Positions 57,820 through 64,000 of a DNA stretch of 64,000 nt are shown here, piece after piece. This DNA comes from Rhizobium terricola. GTDB taxonomy: Bacteria; Pseudomonadota; Alphaproteobacteria; Rhizobiales; Rhizobiaceae. The translations under genes were made by a program, and so were the position numbers. Under the pieces are notes generated by a model that was not told the origin of the DNA, searched no databases, and saw nothing but the letters and a program-made list of their open reading frames with translations. Location: contig NZ_JABBGK010000002.1 in NCBI RefSeq assembly GCF_012927355.1, positions 392,758 through 456,757 of the forward strand, given 5' to 3'. The first letter of the stretch is position 1. Every line of letters starts with the position of its first letter.

Positions 57820-58659
57820 ATGCCGCGCCCTCGCCTCTCGCTCTTCGTGTTCTACCTCCTCGCCTTCGCTCTGAGCTGGACCGTCTGGTATCCGCTCGTT
57901 GCCTTTCGGCTTGGATATGGCCCGCCGGCAAGCGCAGGATTCCATCTTCTTGGCAGCCTCGGTCCGGCGTTCGCGGCCGTGCTGGTCAGCCTCCTGCCCT
58001 TTTCGCCCATCGCCTTTCGGACGCTTCTCGCCCGTCTCTCCTGGCGCCGGACCTCTCTCCGCGGCCTCGCCTTCGCGATCGGTCTTCCGGTCACGATCGG
58101 CCTCGCCGGTCTCTTCGCGCAGGCCCAGTTTTCGGGATCTCCCATGAGCTTCGACGGCGTTACCCGTTCACGGGAGTTTCCCGAACTTACCGGCCTGATG
58201 GTCATGGCCGCATCGGTGCTGTTCTACGGCTTCGGCGAGGAGATCGGCTGGCGCGGTTATGCCCTTCCCGTCATCAACCGGCGGCTGGACGGCCTTTCGA
58301 GTGCGCTCGTGATGACGCTGCCCTGGGCGCTGTGGCATATCCCGCTTCTCCTCTCCAGCCCGACCTATCAGTCACTCGGCATGGCCGGGCTCGCCGGATG
58401 GGTTGTCAGCCTCGCCACCGGGTCGGTGATGCTCACCTACCTCTTCCACCTCAGCGGACGCTCGCTGATCGTCGTCGCGATCTTTCACGCCTTCATCGAT
58501 CTTGCGATGACCAATTCCGCAGTACAGCCGATCGGCACGCAAGCGATGGGCGCGCTGGTGACGCTTGTCGGCATTGCCGCGGCCTTCGGGTGCCGCCACA
58601 TCGCGAAGGATGCCTTCTGGCCGCGGAGCGAAGACGGCGCGCCAGCGCGAAGGATCTAG
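57820..58659 (+). CDS. CPBP family intramembrane metalloprotease
   Basis: This is a 279-residue membrane protein with about seven helices. The CPBP (Abi/RCE1-like) motif set is present: motif 1 GFGEEIGWRGYALPVINRRL (EExxxR), motif 2 WALWHIPLLLS (FxxxH-type) and motif 3 VAIFHAFIDLAM (H). This is a glutamyl/His intramembrane protease fold, and the substrates are unknown. The ATG at 57820 is preferred to an in-frame TTG 21 bp upstream. Its stop overlaps the convergent LysR gene by four bases. Confidence 0.88.
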   Translation: MPRPRLSLFVFYLLAFALSWTVWYPLVAFRLGYGPPASAGFHLLGSLGPAFAAVLVSLLPFSPIAFRTLLARLSWRRTSLRGLAFAIGLPVTIGLAGLFAQAQFSGSPMSFDGVTRSREFPELTGLMVMAASVLFYGFGEEIGWRGYALPVINRRLDGLSSALVMTLPWALWHIPLLLSSPTYQSLGMAGLAGWVVSLATGSVMLTYLFHLSGRSLIVVAIFHAFIDLAMTNSAVQPIGTQAMGALVTLVGIAAAFGCRHIAKDAFWPRSEDGAPARRI

Positions 58660-59540
58660 CCGCGGCTCGGGCGACGGCCGGCGAAAAGATCCGTGTGGGC
58701 GCGCATCAGCCTGGTCAGCCGGTCGACAACGGTCCTGATCTCCGGGCGATGCCGGTCATCATTGTTCATCACCACCCACTGACGATGACGCAGCGCCTCG
58801 ATCTCGCCGCCAATCCGTTCGAGCCGCGGCTCCAGGTCGCCGACGAAACAGGGCAGCACCGCCAACCCGGCACCGGCCAGCGCCAGATCGCGCAGCGAGC
58901 GCGGGCGATTGACCGTGGCGGCAATGTCTTCCGCCCTGTTTTCGTGGGGCCAACGAAGATAGGCGGAGATCGCATCATCCTTATCCACGGCGATCCAGCG
59001 CCCCGACCCGTGACCCGCCCCCGCCTCTCCCGTGTTGCGCGCCCGGTAGGCAGCATAGGCGACGTCTCCCAGCAACACCTTGGCGAGGTTCTGCTCTTCC
59101 GGTTCGAAGGCGCGGATGCCGATGTCGGCCTCCCGATGGGCGAGACTGGCGCGTTGTTCAGCGATGAACAGGTCGATGCGAAAATCATCGCGCTCGGTGG
59201 ACAGCGCCGGAAAATTCTCGGCGATCAGCCAGGCATTCCATGTTCCGAGCGCAATGCGCACCAGCGACGATGCAGCCGTGCCGCGTCGCCAGGTTTCGAC
59301 CTTGCGGGCCGCCGCCTCCAGTTCACCGAGATGGTCGAGCAACTGGCGGCCATCGGCGGTCAGTGAATAGCCCGACTGGCTACGGACGAAGAGTTCCCGA
59401 CCAATCGTGCGCTCGAACTCCACCATGCGTCGACCGACGGTCGCGGGGCTGAGTGCGGTGACGCCAGCTGCTCCCGTCAGCCCGCCATGACGGGCAACGG
59501 CGAGGAAAAGCTGATAATTGTCCCAGGCTACATTTTTCAT
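58656..59540 (-). CDS. LysR family transcriptional regulator
   Basis: This is a 294-residue LysR-type protein. The HTH is WDNYQLFLAVARHGGLTGAA, then GVTALSPATVGRRMVEFERT. The substrate domain is divergent, with LVRIALGTWNAWLIAENFPA and DIGIRAFEPEEQNLAKVL. The ATG at 59540 begins MKNVAWDNYQLF, typical for the subgroup. Upstream in-frame codons are AT-rich leader. It overlaps the CPBP stop and diverges from a small ORF. The target is unknown. Confidence 0.8.
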   Translation of the reverse strand: MKNVAWDNYQLFLAVARHGGLTGAAGVTALSPATVGRRMVEFERTIGRELFVRSQSGYSLTADGRQLLDHLGELEAAARKVETWRRGTAASSLVRIALGTWNAWLIAENFPALSTERDDFRIDLFIAEQRASLAHREADIGIRAFEPEEQNLAKVLLGDVAYAAYRARNTGEAGAGHGSGRWIAVDKDDAISAYLRWPHENRAEDIAATVNRPRSLRDLALAGAGLAVLPCFVGDLEPRLERIGGEIEALRHRQWVVMNNDDRHRPEIRTVVDRLTRLMRAHTDLFAGRRPSRG

Positions 59541-59628
59541 TTCTGAAAGACATAGCGCATCTATTCCGGTTTGAAACGCAAATTTGGACGTATAGATCAG
59601 ATGATGGTTCACGGACAGGAGATCCATC

Positions 59629-59916
59629 ATGCGTGAAAATCTCGGAGCATTGCTGGTCTTGCAACGTCACGCACGGCCGAAGGGGCAGGAGGAGGGTCGC
59701 AAGGCCGAGGAAGCCTTCTATGCCCGTTTTGGCGATGGCCCGTTTCGACGGCTCGCCCGATGGCTGAAATCACTGTGGCCGGAGAAATCAGCTGCGTGCC
59801 GGTCAGGGGCGTCCGCGGCTGCCACCGAACCGCGATCGCCGGCAAATGCCGGGACGGCGACGGAGGAAGACAGGCGAGCAAAGCCGACCGGTATCGAGGC
59901 CGGCAAGGCCGCATAA
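59629..59916 (+). CDS. Hypothetical 95-residue protein
   Basis: The ATG follows AGGAG with 7-bp spacing, 88 bp from the divergent LysR start. The first half (EEAFYARFGDGPFRRLARWL, KSLWPEKSA) looks like a basic amphipathic helix with Trp. The second half is low-complexity Ala/Glu/Arg, so the coding signal weakens. The opposite strand is also open. No family is recognised. Confidence 0.45.
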   Translation: MRENLGALLVLQRHARPKGQEEGRKAEEAFYARFGDGPFRRLARWLKSLWPEKSAACRSGASAAATEPRSPANAGTATEEDRRAKPTGIEAGKAA

Positions 59917-59929
59917 AGGTGGCGACGGA

Positions 59930-60076
59930 TCAGCCCAGGAGGGCTGCTGCCGCGATCATCGCGAGCGCACTGCAGGCGCCGAGGCTTACGAGCGCGATCT
60001 GCCAGAGACGGGCGGTATCGGCTTCACGGGTCCTTGCGACGGCGATTGCACGGGGCTTGCGATTCTGATTGTTCAT
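59930..60076 (-). CDS. Hypothetical 48-residue single-helix membrane protein
   Basis: MNNQNRKPRAIAVARTREAD is a basic, polar N-terminus. It is followed by one membrane helix, ARLWQIALVSLGACSALAMI, and a short AAAALLG tail. AGGAT lies before the ATG at 60076. It converges on the 95-residue ORF with 13 bp between. No family is recognised. The 60077-60290 gap shows no further gene. Confidence 0.5.
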   Translation of the reverse strand: MNNQNRKPRAIAVARTREADTARLWQIALVSLGACSALAMIAAAALLG

Positions 60077-60290
60077 GGCGCGATCCTGGAGATTGCGTTC
60101 AGCGAAACATGCCGCCTCGGCGGCCACTCTGCCCGACATCATGTCCAACGCATCCGGTTAAGGAATGCCGGCATTCGGACAGGATGATGGACGCACGTTA
60201 ACAAGGCCTAAATTAAGGCAGGGAGCTTGCGCAAAACCGTTGCCGGTCCTGATTTTTCCGGCACTGTTGCAGGAATGCCCGACTGCAGCG

Positions 60291-61472
60291 TCAGACGCTC
60301 TCACCGGCCGCGCGACCGGACGCCCAGGCCCATTGGAAATTGTAGCCGCCCAGCCAGCCTGTCACGTCGACGCATTCGCCGATGAAGTAGAGCCCTGGAA
60401 CGGTTTTCGCCTGCATGGTCTTCGAATCGAGGCCCGCCACGTCGATCCCGCCGAGCGTCACTTCCGCGGTCCGGTACCCTTCAGAGCCGGCCGGCTTGAC
60501 GACCCAGCCGTGCAGGAAGCTTGCGACTGTGTCCAGCACCTTGTCGGAAAGGTCGGCGAGCGGTTTTTCGATCCGGAGGCGCTCGGTGACATATTGAGCG
60601 AGCCGTTTCGGCAAATGCTGGGCAAGCACCGTCTGCACCGCCTGGCGGCCGTTTTCGCGCCTGGCGGCCTTGAGCACGGCGGAGAAATCGACGTCGGGCT
60701 CCAGCGAAAGGGTGATCGCATCCCCCTCGCGCCAATAGCTGGAAATCTGCAGGATTGCTGGACCGGACAGACCGCGATGGGTGAAGAGCAGTGCCTCTCG
60801 GAAAGCCGTCTTGCCATGACGGACCTCGGCGTCGACCGCGACGCCGGCGAGCGGCGTGAGTTCAGTCAGTTGCCCGGGCTCCAGCGTCAGGGGCACAAGG
60901 CCGGGGCGTGTCTCGGTGACGGCAAGGCCGAACTGCTCGGCCACCTTGTAGGCGAAGCCGGTGGCGCCCATCTTCGGAATGGATTTGCCGCCAGTGGCAA
61001 TCACCAGCGCCCGCGCTTCAATTTGGCCTTCGGAGGTCTCGATGCGGAAGCCCGCCTCAGCCTTTTCGATTGCTGCGACATCAATGCCGAGACGAAGCTC
61101 CACGCCGCCGGTCCGCATCTCGTCGAGAAGCATGCGGATGATGTCCTTGGCACTGTCGTCACAGAAGAGCTGTCCGAGGGTCTTTTCGTGCCAGGCGATC
61201 CTGTGTCGGTCGACCATGGCGAGGAAGTCCGCTGCGGTAAAGCGGGCGAGCGCCGACTTCATGAAGTGTGGATTGGCCGACAGATAGTTCTTCGGCCCGG
61301 CATGAATGTTGGTGAAGTTGCAGCGGCCGCCGCCGGAAATGCGGATCTTCTCGCCCGGCGCTTTCGCGTGGTCAATAAGCACGACCGAACTACCGCGCTG
61401 CCCCGCTGTCAGGGCGCACATCATGCCGGCAGCACCCGCACCTACTATAGCAACATCAAATATACGCGCCAA
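60291..61472 (-). CDS. HI0933/YhiN family FAD-dependent oxidoreductase
   Basis: This is a flavoprotein of about 393 residues. It has the dinucleotide motif DVAIVGAGAAGMMCALTAGQ, the family-specific KIRISGGGRCNFTNIHAGPK, LVIATGGKSIPKMGATGFAY and C-terminal GLYFIGECVDVTGWLGGYNF followed by QWAWASGRAAG. Members are widespread, and their substrate is largely unknown. No ATG precedes the flavin motif. The start is probably TTG 61472, with AGGGG 6 bp upstream, and TTG 61490 is an alternative six codons longer. It diverges from puuA. Confidence 0.85.
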   Translation of the reverse strand: MARIFDVAIVGAGAAGMMCALTAGQRGSSVVLIDHAKAPGEKIRISGGGRCNFTNIHAGPKNYLSANPHFMKSALARFTAADFLAMVDRHRIAWHEKTLGQLFCDDSAKDIIRMLLDEMRTGGVELRLGIDVAAIEKAEAGFRIETSEGQIEARALVIATGGKSIPKMGATGFAYKVAEQFGLAVTETRPGLVPLTLEPGQLTELTPLAGVAVDAEVRHGKTAFREALLFTHRGLSGPAILQISSYWREGDAITLSLEPDVDFSAVLKAARRENGRQAVQTVLAQHLPKRLAQYVTERLRIEKPLADLSDKVLDTVASFLHGWVVKPAGSEGYRTAEVTLGGIDVAGLDSKTMQAKTVPGLYFIGECVDVTGWLGGYNFQWAWASGRAAGESV

Positions 61473-61598
61473 ATTGGGCCCCTGCGACAAAGAATATCTG
61501 TCTTTTCGATCAGCCCCGCAAAGTCAATGGCGTTTCCCCCCTCGCCAATTCGAGAAGTCGGGCTATGATGACGACATCAACAACCAAACCGGTGAGAC

Positions 61599-63035
61599 AT
61601 GCCTCCGAAGAAGAATATGCTCAGACCCCAAGGCGCAGCGTCTAAAAAGGCGAGCATTCCTCCGGACATCAATTCCACCCGCGGCGTGAAGACCTGGAAG
61701 GAAGCCGCAGCCTGGCTCAGGGCACGCGGCATCGAGGATATCGAATGCATCACCCCCGACCTCGCCGGCGTGCCGCGCGGCAAGATGATGCCGACCTCGA
61801 AGTTCACCGGCGACACCTCGCTCGCGCTTCCGTCCGCCCTCTACCGCCACACGATTTCCGGCGAATATCCGGAGGAAAGTGGCCAGTTCCGCTATGATTC
61901 GCGCGACAGCGACATCAAGCTGATGCCGGACCTCTCGACCCTTTCCGTCGTTCCGTGGGAGACCGACCCGACCGCCCAGGTGATCTGCGACATCATCACC
62001 ACGGACGGCCAGGACGTGCCCTACACGCCGCGCAACGTGCTGAAAAACGTTTTGAAACTCTATGACGCCAAGGGCTGGCGCCCGGTCGTCGCCCCGGAAA
62101 TCGAATTCTACCTCGTCGCGATGAACGACGACCCGGACTATCCGCTGCATCCGCCGAAGGGCCGTTCCGGCCGCTCCATCCTCGGCGGACAGGGCTATTC
62201 GATCGCCGGGATCAACGAGTTCGACGAACTCATCGACGACATCTACCACTTCTCCGAAAAGCAGGGCCTCGAGATCGACACGCTGATCCACGAGGAAGGT
62301 CCGGCCCAGCTTGAAATCAACCTGCGCCACGGCAATCCGATCGAACTTGCCGACCAGGTGTTCCTGTTCAAGCGTACGATCCGCGAGGCGGCACTGAAAC
62401 ACGGCATCTACGCCACGTTCATGGCCAAGCCGATGCAGGGCCAGCCGGGCTCGGCGATGCATATCCACCAGTCGGTGGTCGATGCGGAAACCGGCAAGAA
62501 CATCTTCTCCAATCCCGACGGTTCGCCGTCGAAGGAATTCTTCCACTTCATCGGCGGCATGCAGGCTTATGTGCCGAAGACGCTGGTGATGATGGCGCCC
62601 TACGTGAACTCCTATCGTCGCCTGACGCCCGACATGTCGGCGCCGGTCAACAACGCCTGGGGCTATGACAACCGGACCACGGCTTTCCGCGTGCCGGTGT
62701 CGGATGCCCGGGCGCGGCGCGTCGAAAACCGGCTGCCGAGTTCGGACGCCAACCCCTATCTCGCGCTCGCGGCCTCTCTTGCCTGCGGCTATCTCGGCAT
62801 CATCAAGGGCGTGGAGCCGACGGGGGCTTCCGAGGGCACGGCCAATGAAGGCTCGGTCGACCTGCCGCGCGGCCTGCTCGAGGCGGTGTCGCTGCTCGAA
62901 TCCGATCCGGCCCTGGGCGAAGTGCTGAGCGATGAATTCATCGGCCTCTATGCCGGCGTCAAACGCGGGGAATTCGAGACCTTCATGCAGGTGATCAGTC
63001 CGTGGGAACGCGAGTTCCTGTTGCTGAACGTTTGA
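61599..63035 (+). CDS. puuA: Gamma-glutamylputrescine synthetase (glutamine synthetase family) PuuA
   Basis: This is a 478-residue glutamine-synthetase-like enzyme that joins glutamate to putrescine using ATP, the first step of the Puu pathway. Motifs are WRPVVAPEIEFYLVAM, EEGPAQLEINLRHG, the ATP/metal segment QPGSAMHIHQSVVDAETGKN, MMAPYVNSYRRLTPDMSAPV and GYDNRTTAFRVPVSDARARR. It lacks the adenylylation Tyr loop typical of GlnA. GGTGAG precedes the ATG at 61599. puuB follows after 16 bp, and potFGHI lies 6 kb away. A role for other amines is possible. Confidence 0.85.
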   Translation: MPPKKNMLRPQGAASKKASIPPDINSTRGVKTWKEAAAWLRARGIEDIECITPDLAGVPRGKMMPTSKFTGDTSLALPSALYRHTISGEYPEESGQFRYDSRDSDIKLMPDLSTLSVVPWETDPTAQVICDIITTDGQDVPYTPRNVLKNVLKLYDAKGWRPVVAPEIEFYLVAMNDDPDYPLHPPKGRSGRSILGGQGYSIAGINEFDELIDDIYHFSEKQGLEIDTLIHEEGPAQLEINLRHGNPIELADQVFLFKRTIREAALKHGIYATFMAKPMQGQPGSAMHIHQSVVDAETGKNIFSNPDGSPSKEFFHFIGGMQAYVPKTLVMMAPYVNSYRRLTPDMSAPVNNAWGYDNRTTAFRVPVSDARARRVENRLPSSDANPYLALAASLACGYLGIIKGVEPTGASEGTANEGSVDLPRGLLEAVSLLESDPALGEVLSDEFIGLYAGVKRGEFETFMQVISPWEREFLLLNV

Positions 63036-63051
63036 TACGAAGGAGTTTCCC

Positions 63052-64000
63052 ATGGCTTGGCAAAGCCCGATCGCACCGGGGATCTCCTGGTATCAGTCAA
63101 CTGTGGCCGAACGGCCGGAATATCTGCCGCTCGACGGTTCCCGAACGGCGGACGTCGCCATCATCGGCGGCGGCTTCACCGGCCTGCAGGCCGCCTACAA
63201 TCTCGCGAAGGCCGGCATCTCGGTCGTGCTAATCGAGGGTTGCCGCATCGGCGACGGCGCCTCGGGCCGCAACGGCGGTCAGATGGGCACCGGCCAGCGC
63301 TGGTATCCGGAGGAACTCGAGGCGGAGCTCGGCTACGAACGCTCCAAGGCGCTCTTCGATCTCGCCGAAAACGCCAAGAAGTATGTGCTCTCCTTCGCGG
63401 GCGACCACGACATCGACATGGAGTTCATGCCGGGTCAGATGAACGTCTCCCACAAGCCGGGTCACGACAAGGAATACCAGCGCACGGTCGAGATCGCCGC
63501 GACGCGCTATGGCTATCCGCATCTGGCCTATATGGACGGCAGGGAGACCGCCGAACGCGTCGGCTCGAAGCGTTTCTTCTGCGGCGTGCGCGACAGCGGC
63601 ACCGGCCATATCCACCCGCTGAAGCTGGTGGTCGGGCTCGCGCAGGCGGCAAAAGTCGCGGGCGCCGCCATCCACGAGATGACGCCCGCCGTGTCGATCC
63701 GACAGTCGGGCGGCAAGACGCTGATCGAGACAAGGACCGGCAAGATCACGGCGGACAAGGTGCTGATCGCCACCAACGCCTATATCGGCAATCTCGAACC
63801 GGTGACCTCGGCGCATGTCATGCCGATCCGCTCCTTCATCGGTGCGACCGTTCCGCTCGGAAAGTTCCCCTCGGTCATTCCGGGCTCCGAATCGATCGCC
63901 GACTCGCGCTTCGTGGTTCGCTACTGGCGGCGGACGCGCGACGGGCGCCTGCTGTTCGGCGGGCGCGAGGCCTATACCTCGGACACGCCGCGCGACATCT
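63052..64000 (+). CDS. puuB: Gamma-glutamylputrescine oxidoreductase PuuB (5' part)
   Basis: The frame is open to the window end, giving about 316 residues of an expected ~425. It starts MAWQSPIAPGISWYQSTVAE after GAAGGAG. The FAD motif is DVAIIGGGFTGLQAAYNLAK near residue 38. GASGRNGGQMGTGQRWYPEE and KVLIATNAYIGNLEP are typical of the DadA/PuuB amine oxidases. It should oxidise gamma-glutamylputrescine to the aldehyde. It lies directly downstream of puuA. The C-terminus is beyond the window. Confidence 0.85.
   Translation, partial: MAWQSPIAPGISWYQSTVAERPEYLPLDGSRTADVAIIGGGFTGLQAAYNLAKAGISVVLIEGCRIGDGASGRNGGQMGTGQRWYPEELEAELGYERSKALFDLAENAKKYVLSFAGDHDIDMEFMPGQMNVSHKPGHDKEYQRTVEIAATRYGYPHLAYMDGRETAERVGSKRFFCGVRDSGTGHIHPLKLVVGLAQAAKVAGAAIHEMTPAVSIRQSGGKTLIETRTGKITADKVLIATNAYIGNLEPVTSAHVMPIRSFIGATVPLGKFPSVIPGSESIADSRFVVRYWRRTRDGRLLFGGREAYTSDTPRDI

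Noticed and set aside
59627..59914. A minus-strand frame opposite the 95-residue ORF
   Set aside because: It has no start signal, and its Pro/Arg-rich composition suggests a shadow frame.

Overview
This 64 kb window is GC-rich, densely coding chromosomal DNA from an alphaproteobacterium, most likely Rhizobiaceae or a close relative. The evidence is the gene set (PHA phasin, PleC/DivJ/PdhS-type cell-cycle kinase with a TTAA-N7-TTAA box in front, ScfR-type regulator, PchR-like AraC protein, DUF6460-like protein) and a tRNA-His with U72-A73 and no encoded G-1, a trait of one alphaproteobacterial clade. I see no insertion sequence, prophage, CRISPR array, rRNA gene or replication origin.

Layout. 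(1) 0.3-8.4 kb: a GntR-type regulator and an odd SDR protein beside a complete BMP-family ABC importer (binding protein, double ATPase, two permeases). It is followed by a protein carrying the FMN-adenylyltransferase half of RibF, which suggests a flavin-related Rfu-type uptake system. (2) 8.5-29.1 kb: a phenylacetate (paa) locus. One leftward operon holds paaN, a Liv-type ABC transporter and a fused enoyl-CoA hydratase/3-hydroxyacyl-CoA dehydrogenase. A divergent operon holds paaG-paaI-paaK, then a TetR gene. A second leftward operon holds paaJ-paaA-B-C-D-E-Z, with a PaaX-type and another TetR-type regulator upstream. Both paa promoter regions carry related GACCGACCGGTCGGTC operators. (3) 29.2-35.7 kb: LysR regulator, a degenerate alpha/beta-hydrolase and an RND efflux adaptor/pump pair. 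(4) 35.8-41.3 kb: tRNA-His, a phasin with PhaR-like promoter sites, a 1313-residue hybrid of PAS, linker and histidine-kinase segments, and a lipoprotein. (5) 41.5-46.8 kb: a HAF-repeat autotransporter, a PchR-like AraC regulator and an orphan Fbp-type double permease. (6) 47-51.4 kb: acetoacetyl-CoA synthetase, AsmA-family protein and a small membrane protein. (7) 51.4-57.6 kb: potFGHI putrescine importer downstream of an ScfR-type regulator, and small genes. (8) 57.8-64 kb: CPBP protease, LysR, small ORFs, a HI0933-family flavoprotein and puuA-puuB, with puuB cut by the window edge.

Working together: phenylacetate or a relative is probably imported by the Liv-type system, activated by PaaK, epoxidised by PaaABC(D)E, isomerised by PaaG, opened by PaaZ (with PaaN as a possible helper), and beta-oxidised by the fused hydratase/dehydrogenase and PaaJ to acetyl-CoA and succinyl-CoA. 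Acetoacetyl-CoA synthetase and the phasin fit a PHB-storing metabolism. PotFGHI and PuuAB together import and begin to degrade putrescine. Many intercistronic perfect hairpins (bmp/ATPase, livK/livH, paaA/paaB, paaE/paaZ, potF/potG) suggest that transcript stability or partial termination sets protein ratios. Start sites were chosen by eye from ribosome-binding sites, and functional calls rest on recognised motifs, not on database searches.
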